Below are positions 1-8,750 of a stretch of DNA of 64,000 bases, piece by piece (positions within the stretch are counted from its first letter, which is position 1; the number at the start of each line of letters is the position of its first letter). The stretch covers positions 3,063,001 through 3,127,000 of the forward strand of contig NZ_CP041387.1 of assembly GCF_007005445.1 (NCBI RefSeq). Reading direction: 5' to 3'. The DNA comes from Rhodopseudomonas palustris. Its GTDB lineage: Bacteria > Pseudomonadota > Alphaproteobacteria > Rhizobiales > Xanthobacteraceae. A program made the translations under genes and the position numbers. The notes below the pieces were generated by a model. It saw only the letters and a list, made by a program, of their open reading frames with translations. It made no database searches and was not told where the DNA came from.

Positions 1-660
1 GATCCGGCGCAGCGGGGTGCCGGCGGTGCGGCGCTTCAGATTGGCCTCGTCTTCCCACAGCGCACGGGCGAAGTCGGTCTTGACCAGGCCCGGCGCGATG
101 GCGTTGACGCGGACGCCCTTCGGGCCCCATTCGCCGGCGAGGCTGCGGCACAGCGCGAAATCGGCCGCCTTGGAGATGCCGTAGGCGCCGATCACCGTGG
201 AGCCGCGCAGGCCGCCGATCGACGAGATGATCACCACCGAGCCGTTGCCGCGCTCGGCCATCTGCGGAATCGCGCGGGCGCACAGCCAGATATTGCTCTT
301 GACGTTCGACGCCATGATCTTGTCGAACGCCTCGTCGGCGATATCGAGCAGCGGGCCGTAATACGGATTGACCGCGGCGTTGCAGACCAGGATGTCGACC
401 TTGCCGTATTTGGCAGTTGCGCCGTCGATCAGCCCGTCGACCTCGGCCTTGCGCGAGATGTTGCAGGCGATGACGTGCGCATCGCCGCCGTCCTTGCGGA
501 TGCCCTCGGCGACCTCTTCACATGCATCGGCCTTGCGGCTGGATACAACCACCTTGGCGCCGAGCTTGGCGAGCAGCTCCGCAGACGCCCGCCCGATGCC
601 GCGCGACGATCCGGTGATGACGGCGACCTTGCCGGACAGATCGAACGGATTGACGGTCAT
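1..660 (-). CDS. pimE: Short-chain dehydrogenase/reductase PimE (C-terminus outside window)
   Basis: This is an NAD(P)-dependent oxidoreductase of the classical SDR family and the last gene of the leftward pim operon. The 220 visible residues start MTVNPFDLSGKVAVITG. They carry the Rossmann motif TGSSRGIG, the NAG-type motif CNAA, and the catalytic Ser and YxxxK region (SSIGG, then YGISK). About 30-40 C-terminal residues are missing beyond base 1. The start at 658-660 fits the usual SDR N-terminus. It lies 133 bases downstream of pimD, and the gap is filled by a palindromic repeat. In R. palustris the operon is named pimFABCDE and an SDR sits at this place. Its exact step in pimelate degradation is not clear from sequence; oxidation of a hydroxyacyl intermediate is plausible. 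Confidence 0.85.
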   Translation of the reverse strand, partial: MTVNPFDLSGKVAVITGSSRGIGRASAELLAKLGAKVVVSSRKADACEEVAEGIRKDGGDAHVIACNISRKAEVDGLIDGATAKYGKVDILVCNAAVNPYYGPLLDIADEAFDKIMASNVKSNIWLCARAIPQMAERGNGSVVIISSIGGLRGSTVIGAYGISKAADFALCRSLAGEWGPKGVRVNAIAPGLVKTDFARALWEDEANLKRRTAGTPLRRI

Positions 661-688
661 GGCGAGGCTCCCTGAGTATTTTTGTTGT

Positions 689-785
689 CGTCATTCCGGG
701 GCGGAGCGGAAGCTCGCGAACCCGGAATGACGGAGGTGAGAGATTCCGGGTTCGCTCACTGTCGTGAGCGTCCCGGAATGACTCG
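689..785. repeat. Intra-operon palindromic repeat between pimD and pimE
   Basis: Two stem-loops lie back to back. The arms GTCATTCCGGG (690-700) and CCCGGAATGAC (721-731) match perfectly. A second stem of the same family runs from ATTCCGGGTTCGC to CCCGGAATGAC, ending near 782. The same sequence family recurs at 3359-3465. It is a dispersed, REP-like intergenic element, not a gene. Confidence 0.85.
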
Positions 786-793
786 TGCAGAGA

Positions 794-1936
794 TCAGATC
801 AGCCCACCACCCGCGCTGACGCGGGCGAGGTTGTAATCGGTATCGCCGAAGGTCTGCTCGATCATGGTCAGCCGCTTGAAATAGTGGCCGATCTTGGTTT
901 CCATCGTCATGCCGATGCCGCCATGAAGCTGGATCGACTGCTGGCCGACGAACTTGCCGGACTTGCCGATCTGCACCTTCGCGGCCGCAATCGCGCCGGC
1001 GCGTTCCTTGGCGTCCTCGAACTCGGCCGCCATGGTGGCGAACATCGCCATCGAGCGGGCCTGCTCGGTGGCAACGAACATGTCGGCAGCGCGATGCTGC
1101 AGCACCTGGAAAGAGCCGATCGGCACGCCGAACTGTTTGCGGGTCTTGATGTACTCGACCGTGGTGGTGAGCGATTCATCCATCAGGCCGACCGCTTCGG
1201 CGCACAGCGCGGTGCGGGCATCGTCGACCACCGCCTCGACCAGCTCCAGCGCGTTCTCCGGATCTCCGATCGCCGCATCGGCGCCGACCTGGACGCCGGT
1301 AAAGGTGATGTCGGCGGCGTGCAGCCCGTCCTGGGTCGGATAGCCCTTGCGGGTGATGCCCGTGGCATCGGCCGGCACCAGGAACACACCGACGCCGGCG
1401 CGGTCACGCTGGCCGCCCTTGGTGCGAGCGGTGACGATCAGCGTGTCGGCGGCTTCGCCGTTCAGCACCACGAACTTTTCGCCATCGATCACCCAGCCGT
1501 CGCCATTCTTCTTGGCGGTGGTGGAGACGTCGCCGAGATCCCAGCGCGAGTTCTTTTCGAGCTGGGCGAACGCAAAGGTCTTGCTGCCGTCGATGATGCC
1601 GGGCAGATGCGCCGCCTTCTGCGCGGCCGAGCCGGCACGACGAAGGAAGCCGCCGCCGATCACCACGGTCGGCAGATAGGGTTCGAGCACCAGCGCGTGG
1701 CCGAGCGCTTCCATGACGATCATGGTCTCGACCGCGCCGGCGCCGAAGCCGCCATCTTCTTCCGAGAACGGCAGGCCGAGCAGGCCCTGCTCGGCGAACT
1801 TGCCCCACACCGCGCGGCTCCAGCCGCCCTTCTCCTTGGCGTACTTCTTGCGGCTGTCGAAATCGTAAGAGCCCTTCAGCAGGCCTTCGACGCTTTCCTT
1901 GAGGAGACGCTGCTCCTCCGACAAATCAAAATCCAT
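794..1936 (-). CDS. pimD: Acyl-CoA dehydrogenase, small pimeloyl-CoA dehydrogenase subunit type
   Basis: This 380-residue flavoprotein has acyl-CoA dehydrogenase architecture: an N-terminal helical domain (MDFDLSEEQRLLKESVEG), a middle beta domain, and a C-terminal helical domain ending with the FAD-binding stretch QLHGGIGMTMETKIGHYFKRL. It is predicted to introduce the 2,3 double bond in dicarboxylyl-CoA esters such as pimeloyl-CoA, together with its neighbour PimC. It follows pimC after 189 bases that hold a palindromic repeat. The two dehydrogenases are distinct paralogues, matching the large and small subunit pair described for the R. palustris pim operon. Whether they form a heteromer cannot be read from sequence. 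Confidence 0.9.
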   Translation of the reverse strand: MDFDLSEEQRLLKESVEGLLKGSYDFDSRKKYAKEKGGWSRAVWGKFAEQGLLGLPFSEEDGGFGAGAVETMIVMEALGHALVLEPYLPTVVIGGGFLRRAGSAAQKAAHLPGIIDGSKTFAFAQLEKNSRWDLGDVSTTAKKNGDGWVIDGEKFVVLNGEAADTLIVTARTKGGQRDRAGVGVFLVPADATGITRKGYPTQDGLHAADITFTGVQVGADAAIGDPENALELVEAVVDDARTALCAEAVGLMDESLTTTVEYIKTRKQFGVPIGSFQVLQHRAADMFVATEQARSMAMFATMAAEFEDAKERAGAIAAAKVQIGKSGKFVGQQSIQLHGGIGMTMETKIGHYFKRLTMIEQTFGDTDYNLARVSAGGGLI

Positions 1937-1969
1937 CGTGATGCTTCCTTAAGAAATCCGGTTGCCTCG

Positions 1970-2101
1970 CTCCCTCTCCCCGCTTGCGGGGAGAGGGTTG
2001 GGGTGAGGGGCGACGCGAGTCGCTGACTCTCGGCCTTGCGGAGACGCCCCCTCACCCGGATTGCTGCGCAATCCGACCTCTCCCCGCGCGCGGGGAGAGG
2101 T
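1970..2101. repeat. Intra-operon palindromic repeat between pimC and pimD
   Basis: Nested inverted repeats. The outer strand CCTCTCCCCGC...GCGGGGAGAGG occurs at both ends, and GGGGTGAGGGGC (from about 2000) pairs with GCCCCCTCACCC (from about 2046). An inner hairpin GGATTGCTGCGCAATCC lies near 2058-2074. It is a different sequence family from the ATTCCGGG elements but the same as 6409-6515. Confidence 0.85.
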
Positions 2102-2125
2102 TTAGGAGACGCTTCGCTGAGCCGC

Positions 2126-3316
2126 TTACAGCCCGAGCACCGCCTTGCAGATGATGTTGCGCTGAATCTCGTTGGAGCCGCCGTAGATCGAGACCTTGCG
2201 GTTGTTGAAGTAGCCGGGGGCGATCTGGGCGGTCCAATCCATCGTCTCGTTCGAGTCGTCGTCGCCGTGGACGTCGTAGGGCGCGGCGAATGGGCCGATC
2301 ACTTCCATCAGCAGCTCGGTTGTCGCCTGCTGGATCTCGGAGCCCTTGATCTTCAGCACCGACGAAGCCGGGTTCGGCTTCCCCTTGCCGTGCTTGCCTT
2401 CATCGGCGACGACGCGGAGCTGGGTGAGCTCGAGCGCCTTCAGCTCGATCTCGACCGCGGAGAGCCGGTCGCGGAACTTGGGATCCTCGATCACCGGCTT
2501 GCCGCCGGACTCAACCTGGGCGGCGAGCTGCTTGATGCGGCGGATGCGCTCCTTCGACATGCCGACGCGGGCGATGCCGGTGCGCTCGTTGCCTAGCAGG
2601 AACTTGGCGTAGTCCCAGCCCTTGTTCTCCTGGCCGACCAGATTCTCCAGCGGCACCTCGACGTCGTCGAAGAACACTTCGTTGACTTCGTGGCTGCCGT
2701 CGATGGTCTGGATCGGACGGACGGTGATGCCCTTGGTCTTCATGTCGACCAGGATGAAGGAGATGCCTTCCTGCTTCTTGGCGGCCGGATCGGTGCGGCA
2801 CAGGCAGAAGATCCAGTCGGCGTGCTGCGCCAGCGTGGTCCAGGTCTTCTGGCCGTTGATAATCCACTTGTCGCCCTTCTTCTCGGCCTTGGTCTTGAGC
2901 GACGCGAGGTCGGAGCCCGAGCCCGGCTCGGAGAAGCCCTGGCACCACCAGTCGTCGACATTGGCGATCCGCGGCAGGAAGCGCTTCTTCTGCTCCTCGC
3001 TGCCGAAGGTGTAGATCACCGGGCCGACCATCGAGACGCCGAAGGCGAGCGGCTGCGGCGCGGGCGCTGCCTGCAGCTCCTCATTGAAGATGTAGTGCTG
3101 CACGCTGCTCCAGCCGGTGCCGCCGTATTCCTTCGGCCAGTGCGTCACCGCCCAGCCCTTCTTGTTGAGGATGCGGTACCACTCGACCATTTCTTCCTTG
3201 GTGTTGTGGCGGCCTTCGATCAGTTTCTGCCGCGTCTTGGCCGGCACGTTGTCCTTGAAGAACTGCCGCACCTCGTCGCGGAACGCGATTTCTTCCTTGC
3301 TGAAGTTCAGATCCAT
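2126..3316 (-). CDS. pimC: Acyl-CoA dehydrogenase, large pimeloyl-CoA dehydrogenase subunit type
   Basis: This 396-residue acyl-CoA dehydrogenase begins MDLNFSKEEIAFRDEVRQFFKDNVP. It has the FAD/substrate signature CQGFSEPGSGSDLASLKTKA in the first half and ends with YGGSNEIQRNIICKAVLGL, the usual C-terminal FAD-contact segment. It is predicted to oxidise dicarboxylyl-CoA to the 2,3-enoyl-CoA with electron transfer to ETF. A purine-rich AGGAGGATCCG precedes the start. It lies 159 bases downstream of pimB across a palindromic repeat and upstream of pimD. The family assignment is firm; the specific substrate is inferred from the operon. Confidence 0.92.
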   Translation of the reverse strand: MDLNFSKEEIAFRDEVRQFFKDNVPAKTRQKLIEGRHNTKEEMVEWYRILNKKGWAVTHWPKEYGGTGWSSVQHYIFNEELQAAPAPQPLAFGVSMVGPVIYTFGSEEQKKRFLPRIANVDDWWCQGFSEPGSGSDLASLKTKAEKKGDKWIINGQKTWTTLAQHADWIFCLCRTDPAAKKQEGISFILVDMKTKGITVRPIQTIDGSHEVNEVFFDDVEVPLENLVGQENKGWDYAKFLLGNERTGIARVGMSKERIRRIKQLAAQVESGGKPVIEDPKFRDRLSAVEIELKALELTQLRVVADEGKHGKGKPNPASSVLKIKGSEIQQATTELLMEVIGPFAAPYDVHGDDDSNETMDWTAQIAPGYFNNRKVSIYGGSNEIQRNIICKAVLGL

Positions 3317-3358
3317 CGGATCCTCCTTGGGTCGAATTCGTCTACGAAACTATCATTC

Positions 3359-3465
3359 GTCATTCCGGAGCGCGAAGCGCGAACCCGGAATCTCGAGCTG
3401 TTGAGTGGTGCCGCAGCAACATCAGGATTCCGGGTTCGCGAGCCGCGCTCGCGCCCCGGAATGAC
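3359..3465. repeat. Intra-operon palindromic repeat between pimB and pimC
   Basis: The outer arms GTCATTCCGG (from 3359) and CCGGAATGAC (ending 3465) are perfect inverses. Inner copies of ATTCCGGGTTCGC and its complement make two sub-hairpins. Same family as 689-785. Confidence 0.85.
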
Positions 3466-3475
3466 TCCGTGAGGC

Positions 3476-4663
3476 TTACTGCACGATCTCGAACAGGCCG
3501 GCGGAGCCCATGCCGCCGCCGACGCACATCGTCACCACCGCATACTTCACCTTGCGGCGGCGGCCTTCAATCAGCGCGTGACCGGCCAGGCGCGCGCCCG
3601 ACATGCCGTAGGGATGGCCAACCGAGATCGCGCCGCCGTTGACGTTGAGCTTCTCCGGATCGATGCCGAGCTTGTCGCGGCAATACAGCACCTGCACCGC
3701 GAAGGCTTCGTTCAGCTCCCACAGGCCGATATCGTCGACGCTGAGGCCGTGGCGTTTCAGCAGGCGCGGCACCGCGAAGACCGGGCCGATGCCCATCTCG
3801 TCCGGCTCGCAGCCGTAGGAGACCATGCCGCGGAAGATGCCGAGCGGCTTGAGGCCCTTCGCGGCCGCGGTCTTGTCGCTCATGATCACCGTGGCCGAGG
3901 CGCCGTCGGAGAGCTGGCTGGCGTTGCCGGCCGTGATGGTGAAGCCTTCGCCGCGCACGGCCTTCAGGCCGGCGAGGCCTTCGGCGGAGGTATCCGGCCG
4001 CGGACCTTCGTCCTGGGACAGGGTGATGTCCTTGAACGACACCGCTCCGGTGGCCTTGTCGACCACGCCCATCTTGGTCGAGATCGGCGCGATTTCGTCG
4101 TTGAACTTGCCGCCCTGCTGCGCCGCCGCGGTGCGGCGCTGGCTTTCCAGCGAATACTCGTCCTGGCGCTCGCGCGAGATGCCGTAACGCTTCGCCACGG
4201 TTTCGGCGGTGTCGAGCATCGCCATGTAGACGTCACCCTTCATCGCTTCGAGCGCCGGATCGACGGCGTGGAAGGTGTTCATCTTGTCGTTCTGCACCAA
4301 GCTGATCGACTCGCCACCGCCGCCGACCGCGATCTCGACGCCGTCGAAGATCACCGAACGGGCGGCGAGCGCGATCGCCTGCAGGCCGGAGGCGCACTGG
4401 CGGTCGATGGTGGTACCGGCGGTGGTCACCGGCATGCCGGCGCGCAGCAGCGCCTTGCGGGCGATGTTGCCGCCGGTGGCGCCCTGCTGCAGCGCCGCAC
4501 CCATCACCACATCCTCGACCTCCTTCGGGTCGATGCCGGCGCGCTTCACCGCGTGCTCGATGGCGTGGCCGAGCAGCGTGGCGCCCTCGGTTGCGTTGAG
4601 AGCGCCGCGATACGCCTTGCCGATCGGCGTGCGCGCGGTTGAAACGATAACGGCCTCGTTCAT
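3476..4663 (-). CDS. pimB: Acetyl-CoA acyltransferase (thiolase)
   Basis: This 395-residue degradative thiolase cleaves 3-oxoacyl-CoA with CoA to release acetyl-CoA, here probably turning 3-oxopimeloyl-CoA into glutaryl-CoA and acetyl-CoA. The nucleophilic cysteine is in DRQCASGLQAIA (about residue 90), the histidine in NVNGGAISVGHPYGMSG, and the second cysteine in VTMCVGGGMGSAGLFE at the C-terminus. The length is normal for the family. It lies 31 bases downstream of pimA with no repeat between, so the pair is the tightest junction in the distal operon. Confidence 0.93.
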   Translation of the reverse strand: MNEAVIVSTARTPIGKAYRGALNATEGATLLGHAIEHAVKRAGIDPKEVEDVVMGAALQQGATGGNIARKALLRAGMPVTTAGTTIDRQCASGLQAIALAARSVIFDGVEIAVGGGGESISLVQNDKMNTFHAVDPALEAMKGDVYMAMLDTAETVAKRYGISRERQDEYSLESQRRTAAAQQGGKFNDEIAPISTKMGVVDKATGAVSFKDITLSQDEGPRPDTSAEGLAGLKAVRGEGFTITAGNASQLSDGASATVIMSDKTAAAKGLKPLGIFRGMVSYGCEPDEMGIGPVFAVPRLLKRHGLSVDDIGLWELNEAFAVQVLYCRDKLGIDPEKLNVNGGAISVGHPYGMSGARLAGHALIEGRRRKVKYAVVTMCVGGGMGSAGLFEIVQ

Positions 4664-4694
4664 ATGCAGGCTCCTGCGGGGTTGCTGTTACGAA

Positions 4695-6353
4695 TTACTT
4701 GGTCTGTGTCTTGGTGGTGGTCTGCTGGCTGCGCAGTTCATGGCGGGACAGTTTGCCCACCGTGGTGCGCGGCAGTTCGTCGAGAAACTCCACGGCGGTC
4801 GGCAGCTCATGCTTGCCGAGCTTGCCGGTGAGGAAGGCACGAAGCTCGTCGATGCTGAACGGCTGCGCCCCGTCGCGCAGCTTGACGAAGGCTTTCGCAG
4901 CTTCGCCGCGGTAATCGTCCGGTATGCCGATCACGATCACCTCCTGCACCGCCGGGTGTTCGTAGATCGCCTGCTCGATCATCTGCGGATAGACGTTGAA
5001 GCCGCCGGAGATGATCATGTCCTTCTTGCGATCCACCAGGAAGAAGTAGCCATCCTGGTCCATGTAACCGATGTCGCCGGTGAGAAACCAGTCGCCGACG
5101 AAACTGTGGGCGGCCTCTTCAGGGCGATTCCAATAACCCTTGGTGACGTTCGGGCCACGAACCCGGATCTCGCCGACCTCGCCGGGCCTCAGCACCCTGG
5201 AGGTGTCGTCGAGCGCGACGACGTCGAGTTCGATCCCCGGCAGCATCAGCCCGATCGACCCCGGCTTGTCCGGACCTTCCGGCGGATGGCCGGTGCCGGG
5301 CGAACAGGTCTCGGTCATGCCCCAGCCGCTCTTGAGCGACAGCCCGGTCTTGCGCTGGAACAGCCGTGCGACTTCGACCGGCAGCGGCGCACCGCCGGAG
5401 CCGGCAGTGACGAGCGACGACAGATCGCGCTTCTCCAGCGACGGATCGTTGGCGAGCGCGATCCACATCGTCGGCACGCCCGGGAACGAGGTGGCGCGCT
5501 TCTCCTCGATGTCGCGGAAGATCGAGGCGACGTCGAAGCGCTGGTGCAGCGAGATCAGATCGCCCTGGCGCAGGCAGCGAAACAGGATCACGGTGAGCGC
5601 GTAGATGTGGAACAGCGGAAGCACGCAGATCACGCGCTCGATCACGCCCTCGCGCCGACTCGGCGCCCACCAGATGCTGAAGATCGCTTCGGCCGCGGTG
5701 AGATTGCCGTGGGTCAGCATCGCACCCTTGGGCAGGCCGGTGGTGCCGCCGGTGTATTGCAGCAGCGCGATGTCGTCGGGCGTGACGGTCGGCCACGCCA
5801 TCGGCTTCAGGGCGTCCTTGACGAAGTCGGCGTAAGTGGTGACCCGCGGATCGTCCGGCAGCGGAGCCAGCGGCGTGCCGGACTCGCCCCACGCCGCATC
5901 GGCGCAGACGATCAGGCGATCGAGCAGCCCCTTCTCCAGGAACTTCTGCGCCATCGGCAGCAGCGCCGCGGAATTGGTGGTGATCAGCACCCGTGCGCCG
6001 GAATCGGTGAGCTTGTGCGACAGCGCCCGCTCACCGTCGAGCGGAGACAGATGCACCACGCGGGCGCCGGCCTTCAGCGCGCCGAAGAAATTGATCGGAT
6101 GGTCCGGCGTGTTGCCGAGAAACAGCGCGACCGAGGAGTTGCGGTCGTAGCCGGCGGCGAGCAGCGCGGACGCGGCGGTCTCGGCCATCGCTTCGAGCTT
6201 GGTGTAGGTGATCTGCCGGTCGCGGAATTCCAGCGCCGGGCGCGAGCCATAGTTCTTCGCCGCCTGCGCCAGCAGATCGACCAGCGTGCCGCGCGGAATC
6301 GGCACGTCCCAGCGGATACCAGGGGGATAGAACTGTTCGCCGGGTTTGGACAT
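4695..6353 (-). CDS. pimA: Acyl-CoA ligase (AMP-forming), dicarboxylate/fatty acid type
   Basis: This is an adenylate-forming CoA ligase that activates the acid substrate, probably pimelate or other dicarboxylic and fatty acids, to its CoA thioester. The P-loop-like motif is YTGGTTGLPKGAMLTHGN. Also present are GWGMTETCS, the hinge region GDIGYMDQDGYFFLVDRKKDMI, and the C-terminal lysine motif TTVGKLSRHELR. The frame is open further upstream to about 6452, but that part runs into the palindromic repeat and is proline/basic junk. The start is therefore placed at MSKPGEQFYPPGIRW (6351-6353, 552 residues); the ATG at 6363-6365 (MVGG) is an alternative. A repeat separates it from pimF. Confidence 0.9.
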   Translation of the reverse strand: MSKPGEQFYPPGIRWDVPIPRGTLVDLLAQAAKNYGSRPALEFRDRQITYTKLEAMAETAASALLAAGYDRNSSVALFLGNTPDHPINFFGALKAGARVVHLSPLDGERALSHKLTDSGARVLITTNSAALLPMAQKFLEKGLLDRLIVCADAAWGESGTPLAPLPDDPRVTTYADFVKDALKPMAWPTVTPDDIALLQYTGGTTGLPKGAMLTHGNLTAAEAIFSIWWAPSRREGVIERVICVLPLFHIYALTVILFRCLRQGDLISLHQRFDVASIFRDIEEKRATSFPGVPTMWIALANDPSLEKRDLSSLVTAGSGGAPLPVEVARLFQRKTGLSLKSGWGMTETCSPGTGHPPEGPDKPGSIGLMLPGIELDVVALDDTSRVLRPGEVGEIRVRGPNVTKGYWNRPEEAAHSFVGDWFLTGDIGYMDQDGYFFLVDRKKDMIISGGFNVYPQMIEQAIYEHPAVQEVIVIGIPDDYRGEAAKAFVKLRDGAQPFSIDELRAFLTGKLGKHELPTAVEFLDELPRTTVGKLSRHELRSQQTTTKTQTK

Positions 6354-6408
6354 GCCACCAACCATTGCTGAATGAACTAAGGATTGTTCCGAAGCGAGGC
6401 GAGCGTAC

Positions 6409-6515
6409 CTCCCCTCCCCCTTGCGGGGAGGGGTAGGGGGTGGGGGGTCCACGACGACAGCCTATCCCTCGTGTCGCCCTCACCCCGGCCCTCTCCCGCA
6501 AGCGGGAGAGGGAGA
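6409..6515. repeat. Intra-operon palindromic repeat between pimF and pimA
   Basis: CCCCTCCCCCTTGCGGGGAGGGG (about 6411-6433) and CCCTCTCCCGCAAGCGGGAGAGG (about 6489-6512) are two hairpins of the same family, flanking a central segment with GGGGTGGGG-like and CCTCACCCC complements. Same family as 1970-2101. Confidence 0.85.
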
Positions 6516-6519
6516 GCGA

Positions 6520-8619
6520 TCACGCCGCAGCCTTGGACGGCTGGCCGATCGACGCGAAGGTCTTGCCTTCGTCGGCGAGCTTCTTCAGCAGCGGGGCCGG
6601 CTCCAGCGACGGATCGTTGGTGGCCTTGGCGTAAGCCGACAGCCGCTCGGCGATGTGCTTGAGGCCGACCGAGTCGGCGTAGTGCATCGGGCCGCCGCGA
6701 TAGATCGGCCAGCCGTAGCCGTACAGCCAGACCACGTCGATGTCGCTCGGACGCGCCGCGATCTTCTCTTCGAGAATGCGGGCACCCTCGTTGATCATCG
6801 GGTAAACCATCCGCTCGAGGATCTCCGCGTCGGTGATGTCGCGTCGCTTGAGGCCGAGCTTGGCCAGCGTGTCGTTGATCAGCGTCTCGACTTCCGGATC
6901 GGGCATCGGGGCGCGCGAACCGGCTTCGTACTTGTAGTAGCCCTTGCCGGTCTTCTGGCCGAAGCGGCCGGCTTCGCACAGCGCGTCCGCGATCTCCGAC
7001 TTGATGCCGCGGTCCTTGCGCGACCGCCAGCCGATGTCGAGGCCGGCGAGATCGCCCATCGCAAACGGGCCCATCGGCATGCCGAACTTGGTGACGACGG
7101 CGTCAACCTGCTGCGGCAGCGCGCCTTCGAACAGCAGCTTCTCGGACTGCTTGGAGCGGGCCGCCAACATGCGATTGCCGACGAAGCCGTCGCAGACGCC
7201 GACCACGACCGGCACCTTGGCGATCTTCTTGGCGATCGACACCGCGGTGAGCAACGCGTCCGGCGCGGTCTTGGCGCCGCGCACGATCTCGCACAGCTTC
7301 ATCACGTTGGCCGGCGAGAAGAAGTGCATGCCGAGCACGTCCTGCGGACGCTTGGTGACCGCGGCGATGTCGTCGATCGACAGATACGAGGTATTCGACG
7401 CCAGCACCGCGCCCGGCTTGGCGTGGGCGTCGATCGCGGTGAACACTTCCTTCTTCACCGCCATGGTTTCGAACACCGCCTCGATGATCAGGTCGGCATC
7501 CTTGACGTTCTCGAGGCCGACCACCCCGGTGATCAGCGCCATGCGCTTGGCCGGCGCGTCCGGCGGCAGGCCGCCGCGTGCTGCGGTGGCTTCCCAGTTC
7601 TTCTGCATGATGCCGAGGCCGCGCTTGAGCTGCTCCTCGCCGGTCTCGATCAGCGTCACCGGGATGCCCGCATTGGCGAACGACATCGCGATGCCGCCGC
7701 CCATCGTGCCGGCGCCGATGATCGCCACGCGCGACACCGGGCGCGGCTTGGTGCCGTCCGGCACGCCGTCGACCTTGGCGGCTTCACGCTCGGCGAAGAA
7801 CGCGTAGCGCTGCGCCTTCGACTGATCGGACACGACGAGCTTCATGAAGCCCTCGCGCTCCTTCTTCAGCCCCTCTTCGAACGGCAGATCGATCGCGGCG
7901 CCGATCGCGTCGGCGCAGGCGAACGGCGCTTCGAGGCCGCGCGCCTTCTTGGTCATCGCCGCAACCGCATTGGTGAAGATCGAGCGATCGGCCTTGGCAG
8001 CAGCGAGCTTGGAATCATCGTCGCGCAGCCGGCGGGTCGGGCGCTTCTCGGCCACCACCTTCTTGGCGAACGCGACCGCGCCCGCGACCAGATTCTCGAC
8101 GATCTCTTCGACCAGACCATGCTTGAGCGCTTCAGCAGCGCCGATCGGGCTGCCGCCGACGATCATCTGCACGGCGAGCTCAGGACCGACCGCGCGCGGC
8201 AGGCGCTGGGTGCCGCCGGCACCAGGCAACAGGCCGAGCTTGACCTCGGGAAGACCGAGCTTGGCCTCCTTCACGGCGACGCGGAAATGGCAGCCGAGCG
8301 CGACTTCGAGACCGCCGCCGAGCGCGGTGCCGTGGATCGCCGCAATCGTCGGCTTCGGCGAATTCTCCAGCGCGGCGATGACGTCGTTGAGCGCCGGCGG
8401 CTGCGGCGGCTTGCCGAATTCGGTGATGTCGGCGCCGGCGATGAAGGTGCGGCCCGCGCACACCAGCACGATCGCCTGCACGGCGGGATCGGCAACGGCG
8501 GCGTTGACGTTTTCCAGAATGCCGCGGCGAACAGCCGCACTGAGCGCATTGACCGGCGGACTGTCGACCGTGACGATCGCGACCTGATCCTGCGTTGCGC
8601 GTGTGACGACTTCGCTCAT
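6520..8619 (-). CDS. pimF: Bifunctional enoyl-CoA hydratase / 3-hydroxyacyl-CoA dehydrogenase
   Basis: This 699-residue fusion hydrates the enoyl-CoA and oxidises the 3-hydroxyacyl-CoA. The N-terminal crotonase domain has GTALGGGLEVALGCHFRV near residue 100 and LGLPEVKLGLLPGAGGTQ, with both glutamates expected for hydratase activity. The C-terminal dehydrogenase has the NAD motif VAIIGAGTMGGGIAMSFANAG near residue 295 and HFFSPANVMKLCEIV. The frame is open to 8688, but the ATG at 8617-8619 follows AAGGAGAACGGC, a strong ribosome site, and starts at the domain edge. It is the first gene of the operon, divergent from pimR. Its architecture is FadJ-like; the dicarboxylate role comes from context. 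Confidence 0.93.
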   Translation of the reverse strand: MSEVVTRATQDQVAIVTVDSPPVNALSAAVRRGILENVNAAVADPAVQAIVLVCAGRTFIAGADITEFGKPPQPPALNDVIAALENSPKPTIAAIHGTALGGGLEVALGCHFRVAVKEAKLGLPEVKLGLLPGAGGTQRLPRAVGPELAVQMIVGGSPIGAAEALKHGLVEEIVENLVAGAVAFAKKVVAEKRPTRRLRDDDSKLAAAKADRSIFTNAVAAMTKKARGLEAPFACADAIGAAIDLPFEEGLKKEREGFMKLVVSDQSKAQRYAFFAEREAAKVDGVPDGTKPRPVSRVAIIGAGTMGGGIAMSFANAGIPVTLIETGEEQLKRGLGIMQKNWEATAARGGLPPDAPAKRMALITGVVGLENVKDADLIIEAVFETMAVKKEVFTAIDAHAKPGAVLASNTSYLSIDDIAAVTKRPQDVLGMHFFSPANVMKLCEIVRGAKTAPDALLTAVSIAKKIAKVPVVVGVCDGFVGNRMLAARSKQSEKLLFEGALPQQVDAVVTKFGMPMGPFAMGDLAGLDIGWRSRKDRGIKSEIADALCEAGRFGQKTGKGYYKYEAGSRAPMPDPEVETLINDTLAKLGLKRRDITDAEILERMVYPMINEGARILEEKIAARPSDIDVVWLYGYGWPIYRGGPMHYADSVGLKHIAERLSAYAKATNDPSLEPAPLLKKLADEGKTFASIGQPSKAAA

Positions 8620-8652
8620 GCCGTTCTCCTTGGGTTTGCGTTTCTTGGTTGA

Positions 8653-8667
8653 TTTCGCACTGCGAAA
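8653..8667. promoter_or_regulatory. Candidate PimR (IclR-type) operator
   Basis: A perfect inverted repeat, TTTCGCA-C-TGCGAAA, lies 33 bases upstream of the pimF start in the divergent pimF/pimR region. IclR-family operators are typically short dyads of this size and symmetry. Its place in the pimF leader would suit repression. Not tested. Confidence 0.6.
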
Positions 8668-8691
8668 ATTAATTCCACATCTTGACATCGA

Positions 8692-8720
8692 GGGTTATTT
8701 TGAAGAGCGTCGATTGTCAA
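8692..8720 (-). promoter_or_regulatory. Candidate pimF promoter
   Basis: Reading leftward there is a consensus -35 TTGACA (8715-8720), then about 17 bases, then a poor -10 (TAACCC, 8692-8697). The weak -10 leaves the call tentative; activation by a regulator would be needed. Confidence 0.35.
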
Positions 8721-8750
8721 CGACGTCCATAAATCAAAAGCCGTGCAGGG

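Noticed and set aside
785..2026. Long open frame on the plus strand opposite pimD
   Set aside because: It mirrors the strong GC third-position bias of pimD on the other strand and has a His/Arg/Asp-rich composition without any domain; it also runs into a repeat.
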